Positions 47,910 to 56,400 of a stretch of 64,000 nucleotides of DNA are shown in pieces; position 1 is the first letter of the stretch; each line of letters starts with the position of its first letter. Below the pieces are notes generated by a model, which saw nothing but the letters and a program-made list of their open reading frames with translations, made no database searches and had not been told where the DNA came from. Made by a program: the position numbers and the translations under genes. This DNA is from Desulfosediminicola flagellatus (lineage in GTDB: Bacteria > Desulfobacterota > Desulfobulbia > Desulfobulbales > Desulfocapsaceae): NCBI RefSeq assembly GCF_005116655.2, contig NZ_CP050698.1, forward strand, positions 5,412,501-5,476,500, in the 5' to 3' direction.

Positions 47910-47937
47910 TTGTCAGACTGCCAAAAGTCGTTATAAT
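47910..47937 (+). promoter_or_regulatory. Sigma-70 promoter of the queuosine-precursor transporter
   Basis: TTGTCA and TATAAT separated by 16 bases. Transcription would begin near 47944 and yield a leader of about 125 bases with a hairpin (GTATAGAC / GTCTATAC, 47971-47990) and the preQ1-like aptamer. Confidence 0.75.
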
Positions 47938-48030
47938 GTCGCGTTTTCTGTATATAGCGTCGACATTGGCGTATAGACTATGGTCTATACAGCATGTATG
48001 AAGTATCATAGGTTCGACAAACGTGTTAAT

Positions 48031-48063
48031 TCGGGTTCCCTCACCCCGACAACCAAAAAGGAT
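48031..48063 (+). ncRNA. PreQ1-I-like riboswitch
   Basis: The leader just before the transporter gene reads TCGGGTTCCCTCACCCCGA, then CAACCAAAAAGGA. P1 is TCGGG/CCCGA, and the loop holds a pyrimidine stretch (TTCCCT) able to pair with the AAGGA that doubles as Shine-Dalgarno sequence. The A-rich linker is typical of the class I aptamer (about 33 bases). Ligand binding would form the pseudoknot and hide the ribosome site, shutting translation. The downstream gene encodes a queuosine-precursor transporter, which supports the call. Confidence 0.8.
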
Positions 48064-48070
48064 GCCACAA

Positions 48071-48730
48071 ATGCTGGTTCTTTCTGATGCGCAAATAAAG
48101 CGCGCCCTGTTCATTCTTGTAAGTTTTCACATTATCATTATCGCTGCGAGCAACTACCTCGTACAGCTGCCTTTCCAGATTTTCGGATTCCATACGACCT
48201 GGGGTGCATTCAGTTTCCCATTTGTTTATCTGGCAACAGATTTAACGGTTCGCATTTTTGGCGCCAAAGAAGCTCGAAAGATTATTTTCGGAGCCATGCT
48301 GCCTGCGCTGATAATCTCGTATGTTGTTTCAGTTCTCTTTTTTGAAGGCGCCTACCAGGGGATTGCCGGTCTCGCTGCAATCAACATTTTTGTCTTCCGC
48401 ATCGCTTTTGCCAGTTTTGCAGCCTATGTCATCGGCCAGCTTGCGGACGTTAAGGTTTTCGCCAGACTCAGGCAAAATACAAAATGGTGGATTGCACCTT
48501 CAGCTTCAACAGTTCTCGGCAACCTGATTGATACAGTGATCTTCTTTTCCTTTGCATTTTATGCCAGCTCTGACGCCTTCATGGCCGCCAATTGGACAGA
48601 GATAGCCATGGTTGACTACTGCTTCAAACTTATCGTAAGCTTGGCGCTGTTTCTACCAATGTACGGTGTGGTTCTACGGCTCATAAGCGACAGAATTCTG
48701 GCGCAGCCGGCTGATTCAGTTGCAGTATAA
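48071..48730 (+). CDS. yhhQ: Queuosine-precursor transporter
   Basis: A membrane protein of about 219 residues and six helices, of the YhhQ/ECF QueT-like VUT family that imports preQ0/preQ1. Diagnostic stretches are FQIFGFHTTWGAFSFPFVYLATDLTVRIFGAKEARKIIFGAM (about residues 37-78) and VFARLRQNTKWWIAPSASTVLGNLIDTVIFF (about 137-167). I chose the ATG at 48071, nine bases after AAGGA of the riboswitch. An ATG at 48062 overlaps the aptamer and is less likely. Ligand-responsive control by the preQ1-like leader fits the substrate. A terminator follows. Confidence 0.92.
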   Translation: MLVLSDAQIKRALFILVSFHIIIIAASNYLVQLPFQIFGFHTTWGAFSFPFVYLATDLTVRIFGAKEARKIIFGAMLPALIISYVVSVLFFEGAYQGIAGLAAINIFVFRIAFASFAAYVIGQLADVKVFARLRQNTKWWIAPSASTVLGNLIDTVIFFSFAFYASSDAFMAANWTEIAMVDYCFKLIVSLALFLPMYGVVLRLISDRILAQPADSVAV

Positions 48731-48770
48731 TATTCGATACGCTTTTACGACCATCACAGACTCTCATTTC

Positions 48771-48795
48771 GGGGCTGAATCACTTCAGCCCCTTT
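48771..48795 (+). terminator. Rho-independent terminator
   Basis: An 8-bp stem GGGGCTGA / TCAGCCCC, six-base loop, then TTT. It lies 40 bases after the transporter stop. Confidence 0.7.
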
Positions 48796-48986
48796 CATAT
48801 GCTGCATCACACCGGGTAAATCTCATGCCCCTACTTCTTTTTTCATCCATCTCTCGACACCGACACTAGGTTGGGTATATAATGGTATCGCTTAGTTTTC
48901 TCAGAAGATTATTAGGAAAATTTCTCTAATATTCCCTAATATTTTTTATGGTATTTAACTCAGGCAACTTTTATGTCACTCACAGC

Positions 48987-49526
48987 ATGAACTTTCTCAA
49001 ACAAATAATCCCCAGCTTTCTCTCGACATTACGACTAATTGCAGCTCTGGCATTTCCATTCTGCCCTGAGAGTTTCTGGGGGTGGCTCATCCTTGGAGCA
49101 GGTACCACGGATATTCTTGATGGCTGGCTTGCCAGACGCTGGAAAGTTGAAAGCTGGCAGGGAGGGTTAATTGATGCTATCGCAGATAAACTCTTCGTAC
49201 TTGCAGTTCTCGCCGTTTTTGTGACACGGGCAAAGTTTTCATTCCTCTGGTTTCCACTGGTCATATCCCGGGATATTCTTGTCGCATTTACAGCCATCTA
49301 TGTTGCTGCAATACGACGATGGGATGCATTTAAAAAGATGGGAGCCAGGGCTTCAGGAAAACTTGCAACAGCTGGCCAGTTTGTTCTTTTTATGACAGTC
49401 ATCCTCACCAGTGACAATGTCTTCCCTGCACTGATTTTTGCTTCGTTTTGCAGCCTCGCCGCTGCCATAGACTATGGTATGGTCTTCTCACGAGCCTTTG
49501 CAGCACACTCAAGAGAAACCGGCTAA
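48987..49526 (+). CDS. CDP-alcohol phosphatidyltransferase family protein
   Basis: A membrane enzyme of about 179 residues and five to six helices. The CDP-alcohol catalytic motif is complete: TDILDGWLARRW, then GGLIDAIADKL, i.e. D-x2-D-G-x2-A-R-x8-9-G-x3-D-x3-D, which binds two metals and transfers the phosphatidyl group from CDP-lipid to an alcohol acceptor. Product class (PGP, PI, cardiolipin or another) cannot be decided. I start at the ATG at 48987, but its ribosome site is poor, and a start at 48948 is possible. It is followed after 76 bases by a CarS-like fusion gene, perhaps the same lipid pathway. Confidence 0.85.
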   Translation: MNFLKQIIPSFLSTLRLIAALAFPFCPESFWGWLILGAGTTDILDGWLARRWKVESWQGGLIDAIADKLFVLAVLAVFVTRAKFSFLWFPLVISRDILVAFTAIYVAAIRRWDAFKKMGARASGKLATAGQFVLFMTVILTSDNVFPALIFASFCSLAAAIDYGMVFSRAFAAHSRETG

Positions 49527-49602
49527 GCCTGACCTTCTTCAGCAAACACTGAGCCCCACCCCACAGCTTTTAAACCCAGTTCGTCGAAGGTCGGAGTGAA
49601 CA

Positions 49603-50994
49603 ATGAATGAAACTCTACACATCATAGTTTTTCTTCTTCTGGTGAACGGGATACCACCTTTTATCGCCCTCCTTACCAATGACCGCTTTAATTACAGAGT
49701 GGACGGAGGAAAATCCTGGTTTGACGGCCACCCTCTTTTCGGCAGTAATAAGACAGTTCGCGGCTTAATTACTGCCATCTGTGGCGGCACTCTAGCATTT
49801 CCACTGATTGGCCAGGCCTGGTGGATTGCCGGAATAACAGCTTTTCTTGCAATGACAGGCGATCTGTTATCCAGCTTTATCAAGCGCCGGTTTATCGTTG
49901 CCAGCGGTAAAGATCTACCGATAATTGATCAACTCTTTGAATCACTCTTTCCATTGATTTTTCTCAACTATTTCCTACATCTCAACCTATTACAGAACAT
50001 TGCTGTACTTGTCATTTTCATCACCTTTGCCTACTCAAGCTCAAAGCTCTGGCACTATATTACCCAGCGACCATTACCGGACCCCTATCCGCGAGTAATC
50101 AAATCCAGTGTGAGATACCGGGAATGGAGAGCATGCCACACCCCGCTTGCTAAATGGCAGGTATGGTTCAACCTCACAAGTTTTCTCTCTGATCAGATTT
50201 TACTTACTGTTTTTTTTAAGCTCACAGGGCTGTATAGCAAAGGTGAAGAAAACGCCATTAACATCACAACTGTTAGAAAGAACTATTACTTTCAAAATCT
50301 TCCGAAAGAGTTTGAAGGATTCCGTATACTGTTTATCACCGACCTGCATCTTGACGGACTATCTGGTATTACACCAAAACTCAAGACCCTCTTGTCAGAA
50401 AATGTGTTTGACCTCTGCCTTGTCGGCGGAGATATTCGCCTGAAGATATATGGGGATACCAAGGCATCAATCAACAATCTTGAAGACATGATGCAGGCAG
50501 TAACAGCTGAATATGGAACATTTGGCGTACTTGGAAATCATGACTGCATAGAAATGCTGCCGGACCTTGAAGATGCTGGTGTTGTCATGCTTGTCAACGA
50601 TTCTGCCCCTATAGCGCGTGGCAGTGAGCAGATCTGGGTTATAGGCGTTGATGATCCACATTATTACCAGCTTGATGATACTGAAAAAGCGGTGGCAGAC
50701 GTTCCAGCAGGAGCTTTTACTATCTATCTCGCTCACTCTCCCGAAGCCTACTTGGAGGCAGCCGCAATTAATGCGGATTTGTATCTATGCGGTCATACCC
50801 ATGGCGGACAGATCTGCTTTGCTGACGGTACACCGGTTATTACCAACAGCCGGGCTCCACGCTACACAGCTAAAGGTGCCTGGGAATACGGACCAATGCA
50901 AGGATACACCAGCAGAGGTGCTGGCCCTTCCGGTATTCCGGTACGATTCAACTGCCCCGGAGAAATTACGATTATTACGCTCAACAAAAAATAG
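49603..50994 (+). CDS. CarS-like CDP-lipid synthase domain fused to metallophosphoesterase
   Basis: A 463-residue fusion. Residues 1-165 form a polytopic CarS/DUF46-like domain, with GGKSWFDGHPLFGSNKTVRGL, MTGDLLSSFIKRR and IIDQLFESLFPL matching the CDP-archaeol/CDP-lipid synthase pattern (LGxxKTxxG ... GD ... K-R-R ... D-Q). Residues about 230-463 form a calcineurin-like metallophosphoesterase of the YkuE/LpxG type: ITDLHLD (about 245), GGD, LGNHD (about 310), LAHSP and CGHTHGGQ (about 395). The pair could form and hydrolyse a CDP- or UDP-activated lipid, but no substrate is visible. GAAGGTCGGAG precedes the ATG. The preceding gene is a CDP-alcohol phosphatidyltransferase. Confidence 0.8.
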   Translation: MNETLHIIVFLLLVNGIPPFIALLTNDRFNYRVDGGKSWFDGHPLFGSNKTVRGLITAICGGTLAFPLIGQAWWIAGITAFLAMTGDLLSSFIKRRFIVASGKDLPIIDQLFESLFPLIFLNYFLHLNLLQNIAVLVIFITFAYSSSKLWHYITQRPLPDPYPRVIKSSVRYREWRACHTPLAKWQVWFNLTSFLSDQILLTVFFKLTGLYSKGEENAINITTVRKNYYFQNLPKEFEGFRILFITDLHLDGLSGITPKLKTLLSENVFDLCLVGGDIRLKIYGDTKASINNLEDMMQAVTAEYGTFGVLGNHDCIEMLPDLEDAGVVMLVNDSAPIARGSEQIWVIGVDDPHYYQLDDTEKAVADVPAGAFTIYLAHSPEAYLEAAAINADLYLCGHTHGGQICFADGTPVITNSRAPRYTAKGAWEYGPMQGYTSRGAGPSGIPVRFNCPGEITIITLNKK

Positions 50995-51023
50995 CGGGTT
51001 CTTGAACGAGTGCCAAAAGAGCA

Positions 51024-52460
51024 CTATCCATCTGACTCTATATATTTTTTTACCGTTCTTCGATCAAGCTCGGTGAGCCTGGCAACAGCTTCATATGTTC
51101 CGAGGTTGCTGTAAAGCTGCGAGCAATATTTGGCCAGCAGTTGCTGTGCAGTTAACTCGCCACTTTTCATCTGTGAATTTATCGTCTCTTCATCGCAGAT
51201 TTCCTGATGCCATGAATAGTGATTATTAAGCAATATGCGTCGGGCACACTGTTCAAGTTCACGGATATTACCAGGCCAAGCGTAATCACGAGGCTGATTT
51301 GTGGTGATATAGTAATGGAGTTTCTCTACCAGTTCTGACGATTGTCGGCCGATAATTCGCCGTACAACAACTGTAAGCAGATCGAGCAATTCCCCTGAAT
51401 TTTCTGCCAGGCGCAGGCGAAGAGGCGGCACCTCTATAACATCAGAGCAGAGGCGGTAGTAAAAATCATCACGAAACTCGCCCTGTTGCCTCAGTTTATC
51501 GAGCGGTTTATTGGTGGCCGCGATAACTCTGCCCGCAAATTTCTCCGACGCATGACTGCCAACCGGTGTAAAGGTTCGCGACTGTAACACCTGTAGCAAT
51601 TTAATCTGCACAGGAACATCAACATCGCCTATCTCATCGAGGAAAATTGCACCACATGGGCTGCATCTTGAGAAAACGCCGAGATGTGCTTCGATAGCTC
51701 CGGTAAATGACCCTTTTTTATGACCGAAGAGTTCAGATTCAATGAGTTGCTCAGGAAACTGGGAGAGGTTAATTGAAATAAACGCGCGGGCAAAACTCTC
51801 GCTGAAAGTTCCGGTTTTCTTATTGTATGGGATAAATCCCGATCTGCCGATTGCTGCAGCAGCCATGCCTTTACCGGTACCGGTTTCGCCAAGAATCATG
51901 GTGGAGAAATCTTCCATCCTGTCCCACAGGTAGGTGTTGTAGAGTTGGATATCTCCAGTGAAGACATTGTTCCACAATACTCTTCGCAGATTCATTACGC
52001 TGCTGCTGTTTCCCGCTATAGTGCGGATAAAGAAATAGGCACGGCGCATCTGAAAAAAAAGGGCTAGAAATCGCTCAGCATCACTTTCGGTAAAACCGAA
52101 TCCACCAAGCATAGAGAGTACGTCATCTGCAAAAGGGACTGGGCAGCACTCGTCCCCTTTTTTGATCTGCGCCTGAATATGAGCATCATAATCATCACAA
52201 AAAAGGTGAAAGGTGTAGAACAACTTTCCGTATTCCAATAGCTGGTTCTCATCAGCTGACAGCCTGATCCCTTCTCTCGCTTCGACTGCTGCAATAATTT
52301 TCCCTGCTTTCTCAACCAGATTTTTCAGGATCTGCTCAAGCGGTGTGCCAGCCGACAGCCCTGTAGCCATCCGATCCAACTCCAGCCGTGTCCTGCCAAA
52401 GGGATTCGAAAAAATCGCCTCGCGAATAGTGCAGAAAAACTCTCTCTCTTTTGCCTTCAC
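51024..52460 (-). CDS. Sigma-54-dependent transcriptional activator
   Basis: A 478-residue enhancer-binding protein. An unrecognised helical N-terminal sensor (about 1-165) precedes the AAA+ domain with Walker A GETGTGKGMAAAAIG (about 190), ESELFGHKKGSFTGAIEAH (sigma-54 loop GSFTGA in place of GAFTGA), GAIFLDEIGDVDVPVQIKLLQVLQ (Walker B) and FYYRLCSDVIEVPPLRLR. The C-terminus carries a Fis-like helix-turn-helix (NLGTYEAVARLTELDRRTVKKYIES). No receiver domain is present. It is divergent from the lipase-acyltransferase operon, whose promoter region has a palindrome and a sigma-54 element, making that operon the likely target. Confidence 0.88.
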   Translation of the reverse strand: MKAKEREFFCTIREAIFSNPFGRTRLELDRMATGLSAGTPLEQILKNLVEKAGKIIAAVEAREGIRLSADENQLLEYGKLFYTFHLFCDDYDAHIQAQIKKGDECCPVPFADDVLSMLGGFGFTESDAERFLALFFQMRRAYFFIRTIAGNSSSVMNLRRVLWNNVFTGDIQLYNTYLWDRMEDFSTMILGETGTGKGMAAAAIGRSGFIPYNKKTGTFSESFARAFISINLSQFPEQLIESELFGHKKGSFTGAIEAHLGVFSRCSPCGAIFLDEIGDVDVPVQIKLLQVLQSRTFTPVGSHASEKFAGRVIAATNKPLDKLRQQGEFRDDFYYRLCSDVIEVPPLRLRLAENSGELLDLLTVVVRRIIGRQSSELVEKLHYYITTNQPRDYAWPGNIRELEQCARRILLNNHYSWHQEICDEETINSQMKSGELTAQQLLAKYCSQLYSNLGTYEAVARLTELDRRTVKKYIESDG

Positions 52461-52556
52461 TCCTCACCTCCCTGTTCATTAATTGTATTTGCAATATACA
52501 TTGAATGAACAAGGACTAAAACATACATTCATAACCCCTCTGGCATATTTTTATTT

Positions 52557-52576
52557 TTACCTGTATTTACAGGTAA
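52557..52576. promoter_or_regulatory. Palindromic activator site
   Basis: TTACCTGTATTTACAGGTAA is a perfect palindrome with 9-bp arms and a TT centre, 21 bases upstream of the sigma-54 -24 element. A likely site for the divergently encoded activator or a repressor. Confidence 0.7.
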
Positions 52577-52596
52577 CTAAATACAGCAAACATCTT

Positions 52597-52612
52597 TGGC
52601 ATACTTCATGCT
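52597..52612 (+). promoter_or_regulatory. Sigma-54 promoter of the lipase-acyltransferase operon
   Basis: TGGCATACTTCATGCT fits TGGCAC-N5-TTGCT at GG-N10-GC spacing. The start would lie near 52623, about 30 bases before the lipase ATG. Confidence 0.75.
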
Positions 52613-52654
52613 TTTATTCTGTCAGTTAATCTCATTATCTACAGGAGAACGAGC

Positions 52655-53419
52655 ATGAAATTCTATCAACAATCCAGACTGCAACAAACACTCTTTGCCG
52701 CGTTAACCATTTTCATGACAATGAATTCTTCACCATTTGCCATTGCCTCAGCAGACAATTCTGAAACAATCCGCACGACCGATCAAACAATCATTCTTAT
52801 TCATGGACTTGGTCGAACCAGCAGATCAATGCGCACATTAGAACGTTCTCTCACCGCTCAAGGCTACACAGTTGTGAATCTTGATTACCCATCAACCCGA
52901 TTTGATATTGAACATCTGACTAAAAACTATCTGGCACCCGCTATCGAAAAAGCTAAAGCAAACAGCACCACCTTACACTTCGTCACCCACTCTATGGGTG
53001 GGATACTTGTTCGCCATTACCTTTCTACTCATAGTGAAGAATCAGTTAAAAAAATCGTAATGCTCGCCCCGCCAAACGGGGGAAGTGAGATTATAGACGA
53101 ATTTGGCGATTACTCACTCTTTAGGTCTGCACTCGGACCTGCAGCACAGCAACTTTCAACCAACGAAAATTCTCTGCCAAATCGCCTCCCCGCACTATCT
53201 CAAGAGATTGGCGTTATCGCAGGAACCTCATCACTCAATCCGCTGTCTTCGTGTTTTATTAACGGGTTAGACGACGGCAAAGTATCCGTTGCCAGCACAA
53301 TGCTGCCTGAGATGACCGATCATCTCGTACTTGATGTTGGACACACCTTCATCATGACTGACCCACAAGTTCTTAAACACGTTTCGCATTTCCTGAGTAC
53401 CGGAACCTTCCAACACTAA
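52655..53419 (+). CDS. Secreted alpha/beta-hydrolase (lipase/esterase)
   Basis: A 254-residue protein with an export signal (about residues 1-32). The oxyanion segment is IILIHGLGRTSRSM, the nucleophile elbow FVTHSMGGILVRHYLS (Ser about residue 113), and the C-terminal His is in LDVGHTFIMTD (about 230). The catalytic Asp is probably in FINGLDDGKVSV. The fold belongs to the LipA/PGAP1-like triacylglycerol lipases or phospholipases. A periplasmic role in cleaving membrane lipids is inferred from the downstream lysophospholipid acyltransferase. The start has AGGAGA nine bases upstream. It is the first gene of the operon. Confidence 0.88.
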   Translation: MKFYQQSRLQQTLFAALTIFMTMNSSPFAIASADNSETIRTTDQTIILIHGLGRTSRSMRTLERSLTAQGYTVVNLDYPSTRFDIEHLTKNYLAPAIEKAKANSTTLHFVTHSMGGILVRHYLSTHSEESVKKIVMLAPPNGGSEIIDEFGDYSLFRSALGPAAQQLSTNENSLPNRLPALSQEIGVIAGTSSLNPLSSCFINGLDDGKVSVASTMLPEMTDHLVLDVGHTFIMTDPQVLKHVSHFLSTGTFQH

Positions 53420-53470
53420 AAACGACCAGTAAAACCTCTCTTACGGTATTTTATAAGGAGCACACAGAAG

Positions 53471-56400
53471 ATGAACACTCAGAATAAAAAACACTCTCTT
53501 CCTGCCATGGCAGCCAGCTACTGTCTTGGGGTTTTTAACGATAATTACTTTAAGCAGGCGGCGATGCTTCTTGCGGTTGCTGCAGGGTTGAATCAGCTTC
53601 AGGGCTGGGCAGCAATACTCTTCGCCCTTCCGTTTATTCTATTTTCAGCACATGGCGGCTGGTGCGCTGATCGCTTTGCCAAAAAGAAGGTTGTTGTGTT
53701 CTCAAAAGGGCTTGAAGTCGTGGCAATGGCTATTGGTGCCTATGGACTCTTAGCCGGCAGTTGGCCATGTATCCTTGCCATGGTATTTGGCATGGGCTTA
53801 CAGTCCACATTTTTCAGCCCTTCTCTTAACGGCTCGATACCGGAACAATATCCGGCTGAATCTGTTCCACGAATCAATGCGATTTTGAAACTAACCACAA
53901 CGTTGGCAATTCTTGCCGGTATTGCCACTGCGGGTATTTCTCTTGATCAAAACTGGTTCAAGAGCGGTGACATTCCTTTTGGTGTCTTGCTTGTCGCAGC
54001 AACTGTTATTTTAGTAGCAATAGGTGGATTTTTAGCCAGCCTCGGAATGGGTAGCGAACCTTCCCGACGAGCAGATCAAACCAAACCATTTCCATGGCTT
54101 GGGCCTATCAATTCAATACTGGACCTACGAGACATTTGTAAGGATAAGCATCTGTTTTTAGCCATTATTGCAGATACGTTTTTTTACTTTATCGCTTCTA
54201 TCACGGTTCTCGTTATCAACGCCATCGGGATTCAGCAGTTTGGCTTTAGTCAGAGCATGACCAGTCTTCTTTCGGTCTGCCTGATGCTCGGGGTTTGTGT
54301 CGGTTCTTTCCTTGCTGCAAAACTGGTACGTAATGAATACTGGTCCAGATATCTCACCCGTTCAGCTTTTGGAATCACCACAGGGCTGTTTCTTGCCGGG
54401 ATGACAAGCACGTTGCCCGAAGCAATCCGTTTTTGGTGGCTTGGTGCATCGCTTGCTATGGCAGGAATCTCGGGTGGCCTGTTTCTTATCCCTGTCACCA
54501 GTCTGCTTCAAATTCGTCCGGACAAATCTGAGAAAGGTCGCGTACTGGCGGCTGCCGGTTTTAGTTCATTCTCAGCTATTCTTCTTTCAGGATCAATTTA
54601 CAACCTTTTGGAGCCTCATATGATGCCTTCAACATTCATGACTCTTCTCGCCCTTTTTACTCTCGTTACTTCGTGTGTGTTTTTCGTGATTATTCCCCGC
54701 GATACAACATCAAAAACATCCTTTTTAGGCAAAGCTCTGCGCATGATGTTATCGCTGAGGTATTCCATTGAAGTACAGGGGCTTGATGAGCTGCAACTTA
54801 ATGAAAACAAAGGAATCCTCTTTCTTCCAAATCACCCGGCACTTATCGACCCGGTAATTGTTATGTCAACTCTGCACGACCGGTTTTCTCCGCGTCCACT
54901 CTCGGCCGCCGAACAGGTGAACAAGCCATTTGTTCGCCAGATTATGCGTATGGTCAACCCCATCCTCATCCCGGAGGCAGCGAAACGCGGACGCGATACC
55001 AAAGCCTCTGTCCATAAGGCTATGGACCAGGTTGTGAACGCGCTCAAAAAGGGTGAAAATATGTTATTCTATCCTTCCGGTCGACTGAACCGCAGCGCCA
55101 GGGAAGATCTTGCAGGAAATTCAGGTGTTGAGTTTATCCTGCAGAATGTTCCGGATGTACAGGTTGTTCTCGTCCGCACTACCGGCCTCTGGGGCAGTAG
55201 CTTCAGCTGTGCATCCGGAAAAGCTCCGACGCTCACCCGCCAGCTTATTCATTATATGAAAGCCCTGATGTGTAATGGGTTGTTTTTTGGTCCTAAAAGA
55301 ATAGTAAAGGTGCAAATCAAGGCTGACAATAGCATAAAAAGTTTGAATGAGCGCACCCGTATCAATCGATATCTCGAAGATTATTACAATGAAAAACCTG
55401 TAGTGAGAACTCACACTCCATATTACTGGTGGCAGGGCTCTACCCCGCAACCACTCCCGGAAGCTCAACTCCCCAAAAACACTAACGCCTCAATTTCTTT
55501 ACCGGCATCCCTCAAGAATCAGGTTGTGGGCAGGATTGAAAAACTCACAGGCCAGCAACCTGAAGCTGATCAGCGTTTAGCCAACGATCTCGGCCTGGAC
55601 AGTCTTACCATTATGGAATTGGCAAGCTGGCTGGAAAGTGAATTTGGCCATCCGATAGAAGATCCGGCAGTACTCGACACTGTCAATGACTGCATCCTTG
55701 CTGCAGGCGGACAACTACTCAACCCTCATGGCGTTGACATACTTCCACCTACTGAGAAGTGGTTTAACAGCACAGGTAAAACCCTTACATTTCACGATGC
55801 CAATACAATAACTGATGTTTTCCTCCATCAGGTTAAGAAGACCCCAGGCAAGATAGTGTTGGCAGATCGTATTAGCGGCACAAAAAGTTACAGGCAGCTA
55901 ACCACTGCAATTTTCGCCCTCATGCCAACTATGAATACAATTCAGGGTGACAGGGTCGGGATAATGCTCCCTGCGTCAGTCTCCTCGGCAATTGTTTATC
56001 TGGCAGCACTCTTTAGCGGCAAAACACCGGTTATGTTCAACTGGACTGTGGGCATTACCAATATGGAGCATGGCATAAAGGAAACTGGTGTAGATGCCAT
56101 TATTACCGCCGGACCGCTTTGTACTAAAATTGAAGAACAGCAAGATATCAGCCTGAAGCAGCTCTCTGTAGACTGGATATATCTTGATGAGGTCGTGGCA
56201 AATATTGGCAAATTTAAGAAAATTTCTGCACTGTTACAGTCTTTTTATAGAATCCGAAAACTGCAATCCGCAACTGTACCTGAAACGGCCGCAATTCTTT
56301 TCACCAGCGGATCTGAATCAAAACCTAAAGCAGTGCCGCTTAGCCATAGTAACATTTTGACCAATCTTCGCGATTTTTCTACGATGTTGAATTTCAACGA

